Shown: positions 33,961 through 46,044, counted from the stretch's first letter. The stretch: DNA of 64,000 bases from Capsaspora owczarzaki ATCC 30864 (GCF_000151315.2 NW_011887304.1:376444-440443); one strand, 5' to 3'. Program-made: numbers and translations. Notes: generated by a model not told the origin, from the letters alone.

Positions 33961-36351
33961 TCATGCGGCCTTCTGGTGTGCGAGCATGCAGTGCAAAAAC
34001 TCGCCCAGAGCCGACTCGACAAAGGATGAGCCAAACGGCGGCAGGTGCGATTCGCTGAAACCAATGTGCCCGCCAGTGGGCGTAAGGCATAGCAGGGCGT
34101 TGGGGTTTGCCTCAAACGCGGCAAACGGGATGCCTGGAGGGACGTAGGTAAGGAGGGAAGGACGGAAGAAGAGAAACGGTCAACAACAAGACGGTGAGTC
34201 AAACTCAAGTGAAAGGCTGCCAACCAACAACACATCACAAAAACAACCAAACCTTGAACAGGAGAGAAGGGATCATCTGCAGCGTTGATGCACAAAAGCG
34301 GGATTTGCACTTTGGGCAGGTGATTGACCGAGCTGGCCTGCGAATAGTATTCTTGCAGCGAAGCGAAGCCAAACATCGGCACGACGACCGTTTGATCAAA
34401 GTCACGAATAGTCCGGCACTATTTTCGAAACGAGACGAGTGAGCGAGATCAGGTTGCACAGCGCATTTCAAGCTATAGCAAATTTACCTTCTCGACATCC
34501 TCAATGGTAAACCATTTTTCGGGGGCAGCGTCAAACAAGTGTCGGTGGCTGGAACAAACGGGCACAATCAGACACATGACCCAAAAATACAGGCATTCAC
34601 ACAAGAGCAGCAGCGCTAAAAACTCACCGGAAGATGAGATTTTTGAGGTTTTTTGCCAATCGCTGGTTGTACAGATAAAGGCTTGGGAAGGACTCGAGTG
34701 ACTTGGTGGATCCAATGATATCCCAGGGGTTTGACACGGCGACAGCAGCTTGGAGGGCGGTGGAGGTTCCTGTTCAAAGCGAAAGCATTTTTAGTGAAGA
34801 AACAAGAGTTCCGCCAGATTTTGATGATGGAGCAAAACTGACCTCGCTCGGCCAAGTACTAGTTCACATCACGCGAAAAAAGTTCAAGATGATTTCAAGT
34901 GAGCAAAAGAGGGCTTGAAGCCAAAGTGACAATTGAATCGGCGGTGTTACCTTGATCAAAATCATCGACCCGAGCGAAACACCAACAGCAAACAGGGGTG
35001 CTTTCGGGTGCTTTGCATGAACATGTTGGACCACCTCGGCAATGTCATCCGTGAACGTTGCCGAAAATCCGCGAGGAGTCTGGGTAAGTGAGAAGATGGT
35101 GAGTCGAGAACACAAAGACCAAGAACGAAAAAAGCAGGAGACGTACAATAGCCACAGAGTTGCCACAGCCTCGATTGTTAAACACGACAGTTCTGCGCGA
35201 CGACAAAAGAAATTCAATGGCGGGGTGAGACAAAGACGTTGGTTTGTGACGATCGCATTTGGCTGAAAGGCAAACAAGCCCAAACCTACCGCCATTTGTT
35301 GCGTTCGGCTTCGAGCACAATGTGCTTGACGTAATTTTCGTTGGAGCCGCCCGTCAAACCATGCAGCACGACAACCAGCGGCGTCGACTCCTCCATGTCC
35401 GGGATGTCGTGCCAGTCCAAAGCGACTTGTCCGCCATCGCTCATGCCAACGAGCTCTCTGTTCAAAGATCAATCAGTGAGTTGAAGCAAGTGCACTGAGC
35501 AGAAAAAAAAAGTGTGACAGTTTCCGGCCTGATCTGAGCAGAAGGTGACGAAGCGGTTTCAAGTTTCGCTTTTTGAGCCCCTTTTTCCATCGCTGAACGC
35601 TGAAAGCTGAGTCTCATTGTTTGGATTTTGTTTGCTCGATTTCTGAGCGCGCGCGTTCATTTTCTCAGGGTGATTCAGCTTTTTGGCAGGTGGTGTGCCA
35701 GATGTCCATCGCTCGGCTCAGAATGTCAAAACCACGTGCGGAAACCAATAAAGGCGAAAACCGCTGCTATTCACAAAACCCCTGGACTCATCGCTTTTGG
35801 CGGGCAAAGCAAAAAAGGCAGGCGTGAAACAGAGCACACAACAGTGGAGAAGCAAGCGGAGAACGCGGGTGGAGTGGAAGAGCTCGGGTTTGGGTTTGGG
35901 CGGAAGCGGAGGAGAGGGAGTGACGCGGCAATCCACCTCCCTCCATCCAGAACGGAGACTTTTGCGACTGACTCGGATCCCTCCACATCATCCAAACACT
36001 GCGATGGAATCGTATCGTATTGTGGAAAATCCCGCCGCCGCAACGAGGGAGAGGAGCGACAGTGAAGGAGCGGAAACGAACGAACCGCTCATAGGCCACG
36101 TCGGGATTGGTTCGCAGTATGACGCCAAAGACGGTCTGCGCGTGGCCGTTCAGCGCCCACCACGTTGGCAGAAACTGGCGCGAGAGTGTCTTCATGTTGT
36201 TGCGGAGCGTGCGGGCGAGCCGCGACTCGGGATGGTGGTGCAGCGTCGGCGGCGTGCGGTGGGTCGCAATTCGCGCCATCAGCAGCGCAGTGGCAACGAT
36301 GGCCGTGCCAGACGCCAGCACAACCCATCCAAAGTCAGCAAGCATGGACAT
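33961..36351 (-). CDS. ABHD1/ABHD3-type alpha/beta hydrolase
   Basis: Nine minus-strand exons: 36086-36351, 35290-35457, 35147-35192, 34951-35079, 34843-34858, 34628-34769, 34488-34548, 34253-34418, 33961-34133, giving 388 residues, all in phase. A hydrophobic N-terminal anchor (about 5-27) is followed by the ABHD1/3/YheT fold: DGGQVALDW, VVLHGLTGGSNENYV, RTVVFNNRGCGNS, and the nucleophile elbow GVSLGSM with the catalytic Ser. The likely triad Asp lies in NAADDPFSP and the His in TGGHIGFSE. Family knowledge: ABHD3 is a membrane phospholipase for medium-chain and oxidised phosphatidylcholines; yeast relatives make or break ethyl esters. Exon 5 is only 16 nt (codes YLAER plus one base), yet it is needed for phase and matches the family. 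The start is the first ATG before the anchor; it lies only about 146 bases from the haspin stop. Confidence 0.9.
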
Positions 36352-36497
36352 TAGTTGGAACGACAAAAGGAAACAAAGAGAAGAAAAAAAAAGGAGTGGT
36401 TGTTGCAAAGAGTTGGGAGAAGGAAGGGAAAACAATAAAAAAAAAAACTTAGACTGAACCAAACATACTAGTAATTTAGCAACCCAGAACACCAGAT

Positions 36498-39400
36498 CTA
36501 CAATCGTAGAGAAGCAAACAGCGGATCATCAATCAGGGTGGACATGCTGTCGCATAACAGGATGCGCTTTTGGAAGGCGCGAAGCGCTCGCTTCTCGTCG
36601 CAAACGGATTTCTTGCTCTCGCTCGGATACTTCTTCTCATTGATGAGCTTGTCGGCCAAGTAGTGCACCCACAGGACGTTCGTGTACGGATGGAAGGCTT
36701 CCCAGACTTGTCCGGTGAAGTCGCGCATCTTGCGATAAATGTCAAACTGGTAGTCGCCCTCGCCTTCAAAGATGGCTGGATCTGCGGACAGATTGCTGCT
36801 CATGACAGCTCCAGGCTCTGCGAATCCGGGTCATCAAGCAAACGGTGAGGTTCAAAGAAAAGTCAATAGAGTGAGTCGCGGGCGTGCCACAGCAAAGCAG
36901 CAGCCAAACAACCAACCTGGTTCCAGGCGTGACAATGTAAAGTCAATGATGCTGGCGCGTAGTCCCATATTGTCAATACGGACTACTGGTTGGCCAGCAC
37001 CCATGCCATACGAAGTCACACTTGCTGCTTCGCGCATGATGAGAATGTTGCCCCAATGAAGATCTCGGTGCTCGAATTTGAATCGCTATTTTTCGAAAGT
37101 ACGTGTTTTTCAAACGCGCCAGTGAGTATGGATTCCAGATGTCACATATCAACCATTGAGCTTGCTTGTTTGCTTACCTTCTCCGCCACCGCAATGCCAA
37201 GGCAGACTTGGTACAGGACGCACTTGGCCTCGGCGAACGTGTTGAACTCAAAGTGTTCCAAATCGCGCCCACCATTGGCGAACGTAAACACAACAAACAA
37301 CTGGCGATTGTTAAAGCAATCTGAAGCGGGACGAGACGGAAATGGGCGGTGAGCGTCAGAACAGTGTGACAACTCGCGACGGAGACATACCAGGCCGATC
37401 ATTTTCCGACTCGCGCTCCGTGTCGTACTTGTCCCAGCTGGCCAGTAGCTTCTTTGGATACGGTCCATGGCAAAGATGAACGCTGGGCCACACATAGAGA
37501 CAAAGCAAAAAACAAAACCAAAAACAATGTTAGTGACGAATGCAGCGGATTCAAACATCGTTCAACAGAGCCTCGCTTACCTCATCAATTCGATAAAGGA
37601 GGTACTACTCAAGCCAGCAAAGTCGCTGGAGTTGGAGCTGGTCGCAACTTTCTTCAATGCGGGTGAGGCTGACTTGGATCCGGCACTCTTTTTGCCGTTT
37701 CGCCGAGCAGGGCGTTGCTCGGTGTCAGCTGCTGCCTCCTCACCACTCACATTGGCGGGCACTGAAGCTTCCAGAACAGCACCGGAGTTGCTAGCCCGCA
37801 AGGTGTGGAGCGACCGAGTGATAATCACCTCGGGCAAGACTGCAGTCACCGACAACGGCCGACCCCCGTTAATCTCGACATTCAAGGCATCGGATTTCGA
37901 GGCTTCCTCGTTTGACATTGGCATGCCCTTCGACTTTGTAAGACACCCATCAATCGGAACCACCTTGAACGCAGCGTCCCGTCCTTGCCATTTGGCTTTG
38001 AAGACTTCACCGTACGCGCCTTCGCCAATCTTGATGCAGGTTTTGAGCATGCTGGAGCAGCAAGAGAGAAGTGAAACACAAGCAAGCAGCAATTTTCAAC
38101 AGTTGCAACTTGGTGCGAACGAAACTTACTCTGCACCGAGATGCTGCTCCAGACTCGGAACATTGGTTTGTCCGCAAGCCGCCAGCAATCGCGTGCCAAG
38201 AGGAAGAGTCGTATTGGCGGCAATTGCAGGTAGAGAGGAGGAATGCGAGTTTGTGCTGTTGTCTGCAGCTGCTGGAACGGGACTCGGGCAAGTTGGCGCC
38301 GAGTCTGTTGTGGTCTCTTCCTCCGTGTGCGGCTCTGGGACTGCCCCCAGTGGCGCGGGTGAGTCGGACGGCATCGAGAGGGATGGCAAAGGACTCTGCA
38401 GGAATGCCAGAGAGTTTGAGTTGGAGAGGTGCACACAAATGATCAGCTCAAAGAGAATTGATACGTACTGGAGACGGCAGCGTGACGGAGGCTGCTACGG
38501 GGCTAGCAGAGCCCGATCCATTGGTTAAGGAGGTATCTAGTCAAGCCATCAGCCACCTGACACGTCAGAAACAGCTCAGAAAAAACACAGACGCAACGCA
38601 CCTCCACTCCCTCACCTAAAAGGATGCGTGGATGCAATGATCGGCGGCGATTTCCACCAATGGTCATGCGCCGGAAAAGCGCGTTGGTTTCCATCACGGC
38701 GTCGTCTTCAAAGTCTGGCCAGGATCCGCCAAGCATGCTCAGATCAGCACCAGTTGAAGGGACCGGGTCGGCAGGCTGTTGCTCCTCCTCCTCCTCCTCC
38801 TCCTTCTCCTGCGTTGCTGTTCCCAGTACATCAGTTGACGCTGCATGATGTGCTGGGGACTGTGGCGGTGAACTGCTGATCGTGACGGTCTTTCGCCTTG
38901 CCTTGACTGGCGACAAGACACCACCGACTTTCTCCGCCATCCACTCTGCATCCGCGCTCATGCGAACAAACGGAGAATCCATTGTCAAGTCAACGGAATC
39001 ATCCAAGACAAAGCGAGCCTCTGGCGATGAGTGCATTGCGAAAGCGTTGGTTGGTGGATGCTTTGGCATCGGAGAGCTGGCATCAAAATGGGAAAGAACG
39101 GGAGATGCAACTGAAACTGCCGCTGTAGCGATCGACTTGCGGTTTGCAGGTGCAGCAGGAGCGCGCGAGTAGCGATGGTGGTTGTTGCCTGGTTGGCGCT
39201 GAGCTGTTTCTTGCAAATTGTGAAAGTCGAACGACGTGTCAAAGCTCATCGACAGATCGGCGAAAGCGACTGCCTTGCGCGCTCGTGGTACGACAAAGCC
39301 AGTTGAAAGTACGGGTGCAAGTTGGGTAGCTTGGCTCTGGCTTGCGGGCTCGACAGACTCGATAGACTCGACAGACTCGACTGACTCGACATTGTCCAGC

Positions 39401-40706
39401 ACGAGGTTTGATGGTTGCTCGTGCGGCGATGCCTCTGGTTGCTCGTCAATGTCAATCGATGCAGGTACCATGGTTTGCGGAGATGCTTGCTTGTCCTCGG
39501 TTTGTGTCTTTGGAGAGACTGCAGCTCCCTTGCCAGCTTTCGCAGCGCGACCACCACGCCGTGCCGGAACAACTGGATTTTCGGCATCCATCGCCTTGTT
39601 GGTAGCAGTCTTGGGGGCACTCGCTTTCTTCTTCGAGCCTTTGCTTGATTGTTGTGGCGACGCTGGCGACATTGCGTTGGTTGAATCGGTTAATACGAGC
39701 ACAGGTTGAACTGCGTTGCCGGCTTGCTTCGAGGAGCTGCGCTTGGGTTTGCTCGATTTTGCTTCTGCCACCGGACTATTTTTCGAGCACATCATCAAGA
39801 CAATCATCATGAGCATCATCGAGTGAGCTCAAACAAATCCTTTCTCTTTGAAAAGCGGACGAAAGTTGGTGTCAAAATCAGAAAATCCCAAAAACGGAAA
39901 TCAAAAAGTTTGGCGCGCTTTTTCAAAATCCAATTCTGACTCGTATTCTGGTTGTCGGTTTGTTTTTAGGCCATCCGTCAGATGCATGTCCAACTTGCAA
40001 TGCGATCAAGTGCGCAAGTGCATCGTGTCTCGTGCTATTGTGGTACGACCGCTCCATTGGACGCGGAATGCTGAGCAACAAAAAGCTCCATTGTGGGGGT
40101 GCAAAAAAGTGAAACGGTTTCAAAATCTCACCTGTTGCTTTCACTCCCACTGCTACAACTACTACTGCTGCTGTTGCTGCTCGGGCTGGGTGAAAAAGCA
40201 CTTGAATCGCTTGCTGATGCTTTGGTGGATGTGGTGGTGGACGTGGCTGGCTTGCGACCACCGCGGCGGCGTAGAGTGGGCGGCGGTTCCAGCTCGGGCT
40301 GGCTCGACTCGACCACGGGCACCGCGTCGTCGGCTGCAGTTACCTCCGCTGGCAATGTCACAGCTGGTTTGTCTTCATACACAGACCACGTTGAAGACGT
40401 GCCGACGGCTGGCTTTGGGTTGGCCGGTCCAAAGCTGCTTCCTGCGAATCCACCAAGAGCGTTGCTAAAGCTGCCGACGCCGCTGCTGCTGCTGTTGCTC
40501 GACGTGGCCATCATGGCATCGAACGCCGATGCAGCATTGTTGAACATGGAAATGGAGCCGAGTGCATTGTAGCTGGTCGTGGTCGTAGTCGTCTCGGAAG
40601 GACTGTCCAAGCCGCTGTTGCCGCTCCCGCTCACCAACTGAGCCCAAGGATCGTCGCGCACCACCCGCGTCCCTGACTTGCCGAACGTCTTGATTGTCTT
40701 GTACAT
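36498..40706 (-). CDS. Haspin histone H3 Thr3 kinase
   Basis: Nine minus-strand exons: 40132-40706, 38616-39775, 38469-38536, 38130-38395, 37581-38051, 37391-37482, 37178-37320, 36917-37085, 36498-36817, giving 1,087 residues. The kinase domain is about 690-1087: glycine loop KIGEGAYGEVF, Lys in AAFKVV, a long insertion, LPEVIITRSL, VVFTFANGGRDLE, the catalytic loop EHRDLHWGNIL, and DFTLSRLEP in place of DFG, which is diagnostic of haspin. It ends with GDYQFDIYRKM and the C-lobe HPYTNVLWVHYL. Family knowledge: haspin phosphorylates H3 Thr3 at mitotic centromeres to recruit the chromosomal passenger complex. The long N-terminus is disordered and starts MYKTIKTFGKSGTR, resembling the PDS5-binding motif of haspin and WAPL. 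The first exon was chosen over a Met-rich start at 39819 because its donor and phase fit exactly. Confidence 0.88.
39350..39392. repeat. Tandem GACTCGA-type repeat inside haspin exon 2
   Basis: Imperfect copies of a 9-base unit (CTCGACAGA-like) coding for a VESVESVESIESVE stretch in the disordered N-terminal part of haspin. In frame, so variation in copy number would be tolerated. Confidence 0.75.
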
Positions 40707-41147
40707 TTGATGATGTAGAACAACACAGTCAAGCTGAAACCAATCAAACCCCGAGCGAATAGAGGAAAAATAACAAAAATAGACGAAACGAAAGACTGAG
40801 CAAAGCTTGACTGAGCCAACGTTCCTAAATCTGGACCTCCCTCCTGTTACAATCAAACCCAGAACATGACCTAAATTACTGCTGAACCATGCTAGAATGG
40901 CTGCGGAAGTCGATGAATCGTGGATTTGAGAATATGGCGATGCCTGACTGCCTGACTCTCATCTCTCACCTCACTCTCTCTCGTTCCGCTCCTCCATCGT
41001 TTCAAACTTTCTCCTTTTTTTGGATTTTTTCAACCACTTCAATCCTTCTTCTTTTTTTCTTTGTGTCTTTGCCCCATTATTATCGCTACGCTTACCGTTG
41101 ATCTTTGTCCCTTCTCGCTTCACGTGTCGCTGCGAAATCATCACCAA
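40707..41147. promoter_or_regulatory. Divergent intergenic region between haspin and LST2-like genes
   Basis: About 440 bases between two divergent starts, so it should hold both promoters and 5' UTRs. T-rich pyrimidine tracts near 41000-41060 precede the LST2-like start. No motif I would defend. Confidence 0.5.
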
Positions 41148-42945
41148 ATGCAAACCGCAGCCAGCGCCGCCGCCGCCGCTTCGAGCTCATCCCACGTCCA
41201 CCAGCCGCACCAGCCCGTCAGCGTCAAGCAGATCTTCCCCTTTGTACGGAAGCCAAGCAGGCTGAGCTCGCGCAACCGACCGTCCAAGAGCGACCCGCGC
41301 CCGCTCGCCCGCTTTTACCACGCAGACCACAAGCTGAGCAAGGCCGTTGCGCGTCTCGACGCAGCCACCGTCGCTGCCTCGTCCGCCTCCACCGCCGCCC
41401 CGTCGGCATCCTCTTCAGTGTCGTCGCCGTCGTCGGCTCGTGCAGGGGCGTCTGGATCTCCGCCGGCTGGCTCGAGTGGCAGCGCGTCGGAGTTGTCCCA
41501 ATTGAATCAACTGAACGGTGGTGGCGTCGTTCAGCCACAGCCGAGCCAGGCCGCCGTCGCCGCTGCAGTCGCATTGGAGGCGGCCATGGCCAAGGTCCAC
41601 ACACTGCAGGCGACCACCCTTGCGCTCATTCTCGAGATTATCGCTGCGCGACCCAACGCCGCCACCATTTTCGCCGACCGATCCTACCGCACACGATTTC
41701 CGAGTGACGTACAAGTGCAGCTCGAGGACAGGTACCTCGAGCACGTCCTCTTTGCTGCAGAGTCCATCGCTTCGGGAATGCCCATCCTGGACGTGTCAGA
41801 CGACCAGGAGGGCTTGGAACCGAACGAACAACCCGTGCCGCCACATCTCGTCCCTCCAGCAAGACAGTTATGCGCGTCGTTGCAGGCCCTTCGATTCCGA
41901 CTGCAGATGCAAGCTCTGACAGATGTGGCCGGCGATCTTGAAGCACTGTCGGACGTGCTGCACGATTTCGATACGGCGTGGTGCACTTTTGAAGAAGCGT
42001 GCATCAAACACACGCTTGCATCCGCCGTCGAGCAAGTCGACATTGCTCAGGAGCATCGCCAGAGGATGGCAGTGCTCATGAGCGAGACTGTCATGTGGGC
42101 GATGGAGCACAACTATGTCACAGTGGAGCAGATTCAAGACTACGAGCCGTCGTTGATGATTACGCTCCCTCGTCTGGCTTTGATATGGTACGGTCGGAGG
42201 AAAAGGGGGGGGGGCGAGGTTTGGAAAATGGAAGAGATGGGAATGGTTGCAAGCACACGGACATGGGTTGCATTGTGATCCAAGGTCGCAGGATTTGACT
42301 CATTGGTTTGTTCTCGTTTTCCTCGTTTTTCCTCGTCTTGGTCAAACTCCCCCCTCTAACAGTGGATTGAACATCCACCCCGATGGCATCGACGTTTCGC
42401 CAGAAGGAGCCATGTCTATGCTGCAAGAACAAGTGAACGAGCTCACGTGCCTCAAGGCGCTACTCGCCCCATTGTCGGAGGCCCAGATTGACCGCTTGTG
42501 TCGCATGCTGATTGCGTCAAACTCGGTCGACGACTTGTCAGAGCCACCAACACCGTCCGCGTTGCCTGTGATGGCGCCGTATGGCACCCTTCGTTCAGAA
42601 CTTGCTCGAGTTTTTGCCTTCCCCGCTCGGAGACCAAGCAATGCTTCCTCGTTGGGTCCCGACTCGTTGTTGCGCTACAGCTTGACAAGCATCAAGCAAG
42701 GCCCTGGTCCCGGCAGTGCTGCTGCAACCAGCAAACTCAACCATGCTTTGACGCCGGATGCGACGCCCCAAAGTTTCACAGACCCGTTTCAGACGAATGC
42801 TGCTCCCGAGCCTCTTCCTTCGCTCCAGCTCTTGTTCAAGCAAGTATCCGCGGTTGCCGACACCCTTCATAGTGGGCCGCATGCCAAAGAGCTTGTTGAA
42901 ATTCTCAAAACCGTGTTTGGGATGTACAATGACGCTGCTCGATGA
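41148..42945 (+). CDS. LST2-like (ZFYVE28 family) protein lacking a FYVE domain
   Basis: Two exons: 41148-42187 and 42363-42945, giving 540 residues. The N-terminal helical domain carries the LST2 signature: SDPRPLARFYHADHKLSKAV (human has SDPQLLARFYYADEELNQVA), FPSDVQVQLEDRYLEHVLFA, AVLMSETVMWAMEHNYVT, DYEPSLMITLPRLALI, and, across the splice junction, CGLNIHPDG. The C-terminal segment SLQLLFKQVSAVADTL...LKTVFGMYN matches the helical region that precedes FYVE in animal LST2. The chain stops there, with no FYVE zinc finger seen. Family knowledge: LST-2/ZFYVE28 limits EGFR signalling by promoting its endosomal degradation, with FYVE binding PI3P. A Ser/Ala/Gln-rich insertion (about 75-140) interrupts the N-terminal domain. 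The ATG is chosen just before the conserved region; an upstream in-frame start has non-conserved sequence. Confidence 0.82.
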
Positions 42946-43120
42946 ATTGCCTTTGAGGGCTGCTGTTTTTTTAGGAATCGGATTATTGAGAAACTGTCGT
43001 TTAGGAAAATCAAAAGCTAGTTTAATATAGCGGTAGTAGCTGGTTAATGGAGACAATACAAAACAATAGGCACACGGACAAGAAGCGAGGATGGATGCAG
43101 AACACAGACACAACAATTTT

Positions 43121-44293
43121 TCAAAACGAAAAGGAGAATATGTCAGGTACGNNNNNNNNNNNNNNNNNNNNNNNNNNNNNNNNNNNNNNNNNNNNNNNNN
43201 NNNNNNNNNNNNNNNNNNNNNNNNNNNNNNNNNNNNNNNNNNNNNNNNNNNNNNNNNNNATGCGAGGGTGATCATTGGCATAGCCATAAACCGTCGGCTC
43301 TTCTCCGGGAACAGCGTATCCGGACTCGGTTACTGACGTCAGCCCGGGTGTCTTCTTCTTAGGCTTGAAGGAAAACGGATCGGCATATCCACTGACCGAA
43401 ATGCGTGGCTCTGGGTTGGTGCTTGAGCGAGTCAGGGTGCCAGTGTTGTTGTTGCTGTTGTTGCTGCTGTTGTTGTTGTTGCTGAGTGCTCGCGGGCCCG
43501 AAGAAGCATAAGGTGAAGCACCAGATGTTGTCATGGAGCGCGGGATGATGGTGCTTGGCTTTGAGTAAACTGTAGATCTATCTGACACCGGTACGGACTG
43601 ATTCAAGGAAGAGAAACTGCTTGAATTAGACAACTCGCAGCCGCTGTCACGCACTATCGGTTCGTCGAGGGCTTCTGCCGGTAGCTTGCATGGCATTCGT
43701 CCTACACGACACGAGCAGTGGGGGGGGGGAAGAATGTGAGAAACGCGTGGGTTTGTGGGAAACGCGACAGTTGCTACTCACGCGAAGTTCCAGTGTTTGA
43801 TCGCACGGCTGGTACAATTTCTCGCTCAGCTGCTGGTTCAATGTCTTGCTCAGCTGGTGCTGTTTGTCGCTCGGTCATGCCAACGGCGGTCGAATCAGCG
43901 GGCGCTGGTAACGTCACGACAGTGTTTAATCTGTTTGTTTGTTTACGTCGGTCAGTACAAATGAATGTTGTCTGTACTTTTGGTTGGCTTCTATTCATCC
44001 AAAAACGGTCATCCAATGCCTTACTCGACTTGGATGTCGGATGCTGGGTCCTTTGGAGCTTGTTCAAGTTTCTGAGGCTTGGACTTGCGGCGGCAACGGC
44101 AAATGGCAACCACCACGAGAAGAATCAGGAGAAAGCCGCCGCCTCCGTTGGCGGCAGCAATAATAATGGTTGTTGAGGAGTCGCTGTCTTGGCTGTTTTG
44201 ACCACTGACTGTGGCTGAAGGATCCACGGCGGTTACAGCAGTAACAAAGCCGCTACAGGCCAGGAGCGCAACAAAAACGGCTGCTGGTTGCAT
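43121..44293 (-). CDS. Small single-pass membrane protein with YxxP-rich cytoplasmic tail (3' end in gap)
   Basis: Three minus-strand exons: 44025-44293, 43782-43930, and from 43701 into the N gap. About 286 residues can be read. A signal peptide (about 1-22, MQPAAVFVALLACSGFV) leads a short extracellular part of about 25 residues, then a Gly-rich start to a membrane helix (FLLILLVVVAICRCRRK). The cytoplasmic tail is disordered, Ser/Asn-rich and rich in tyrosine motifs: VYSKP, SPYAS, SGYADPF, SGYAVPGEE and VYGYAND. Three fit YxxP, the Crk-type SH2 ligand. I do not recognise a family. It could be a docking or adaptor protein for tyrosine kinases, which is inference. The reading beyond the gap (43121-43151) ends in a stop but cannot be trusted because the gap length may be nominal. 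Confidence 0.6.
43152..43259. other. Assembly gap (108 N)
   Basis: A run of unknown bases. It hides the 3' end of the YxxP membrane protein gene and may not be true to length. Confidence 0.99.
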
Positions 44294-45924
44294 TTTGAGC
44301 TGGAACAAGTTTGGAACAACTTTGAGAAGAAGACTTGGTTGGACTCCAGTGGGTTTACGTGCAGTTGAGCTGTATGTGGCTCCAAGTCTGTAGGGGGGTG
44401 GTGAATGTTGATGCGGTTTTGTGAGCGCAATCTTGGTGGGAAAACAAATAAAAAAGACAAAAATAATAAAAGAATGAACCAAAAACAAAAACAAACACAA
44501 AGACGATACAAAATAAAACAACAACTGCAGTCAATTCGGCTCGGCATGACTGCAGACGTCAGGGGGAGAAAACAAAGGTTGAGGACAGGAAACACGAAGA
44601 CCACAGGAAACACGAGGGGAAGACGCGAGTGTGAGCGATAGAGTGCGTGTGTGGATGTGCATGTGCATGTGCGAGATTTGCTGTCAAACAAAAAAGGTGG
44701 ATCACAGCTCTTTCAAAACGCGCCAAGTCTAATTGTGGAATCTTAAAATTAAGATCTTTGTGACACGAGTTATCGCTTTTGTTTGATTTTTCATCAAACC
44801 AAAAAACCACAAGTGCACCAAATCGGGTGCGACGTTGCGGTTTTTGGCGAACGTGAAGCGAATGTTTGTGTTGGAACAGAAAAAGGGTGGACGGCCAGAA
44901 ACCGCGCTACAACATCAAAGAGTGCGCGAATAGAGACACGCCCACACGCGAAAATGAGCAGAGAGCGGGGCGGACGAGAGGTCAGTGTGGATGAGGAGGA
45001 CGAAAAGTCGGGTTTTGCGGGATCAGAACGAAATTTCGAAAGAATTAAGCAGCAGTTTTTGTGGCTTTTTGTTTTTTGTGTTTGGAAACGCGAGCTGTTG
45101 GAGTCAACTTGGAGGAGAATAGCAAACGACCCGAAGGAATTCTATTGCATTGCGGGAGAGAACAGGTGGAGGGGAAAGCAGCAGAAGCGAGAATACTGTA
45201 TACGGCGAGGCCAAGACAAAGATGTAAAAGGGGGGGGGGGCGAGGTTTGCAACGCGCAGACACAGTGAAAGGAAGGGACTTCAGGCCCATACTGTAACCT
45301 GAGCCTTTTGAAATCCTCGATTGGTAAAGTGCGAGTGGGTGTGTGCGGGTTTTCGACGTTTCCCGCATCCAACATGAAAAACGACAATTGGATGAACGGG
45401 GGTGACTCCAGGCTGCCTGCCTGGAAATGTGAGATAAAACTCACTGACCTTGTAAAACTGTGCCAGTGTGGGTTTTGAGGTGTTGTGGCCACAGAGAGAG
45501 CGCGCGAGCGAAGAGTGAGGAAAGCGAGCCTGCCGAGAAATGGATGAAAAATGAGACTGACACAATGTCGAAACTCCAATTGGCGCGATTCGAACAAAAG
45601 AGTTGTTGTCTCACTGCGAATCTGACAATGCAGCGGACACAGCAGGAAAGACGACTGCAGAACGATGAGCAAAGTGGCAGTTTGACCTCTTTTTTTTTTT
45701 CTTTTCTTTTTTTCGCCTGTCCTGCTCCGCCTTGCCTGGTCTCGTTTCTTCGGCACAAGTCAAACACACTCGTCTCATTTTACTATCGGTTACGCTGGAC
45801 TGACCTGACCTGACTTGACCGACGCAGAAAAGCTCAGTCCTTTTTTTTTCCATCTTCACTCTTTGCTCCCCAAAAAAGCGCGCTTCTCTCTCGAGGGGGA
45901 CGTCCCATTGTTGATACATCAAAG
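44294..45924. promoter_or_regulatory. Long divergent intergenic region
   Basis: About 1.6 kb between the divergent starts of the YxxP membrane protein (-) and TAF1 (+), the longest gene-free stretch here. It should hold both promoters. Open stretches occur on both strands but lack family similarity, splice logic and the codon composition of neighbours. A non-coding or 5' UTR exon cannot be excluded. Confidence 0.5.
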
Positions 45925-46011
45925 ATGGACTCTTTCGGGCTTGGCTTTGTGCTGCCTTCGAACGGCACCATGGTCTCGTCGTCGTCCTCGTCCCAGCAGC
46001 AGCAACAGCAT

Positions 46012-46044
<33 letters not shown>

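Noticed and set aside
39776-39819. A Met-rich start for haspin (MMLMMIVLMM)
   Set aside because: This stretch lies inside an intron in the better model: the upstream exon 40132-40706 has a GTGAGA donor, and ATAG at 39776 gives the exact phase.
44294-45924. Several open frames between the YxxP protein and TAF1, including Arg/Lys-rich ones
   Set aside because: No motif, no splice support, and composition follows local A/T and purine bias.
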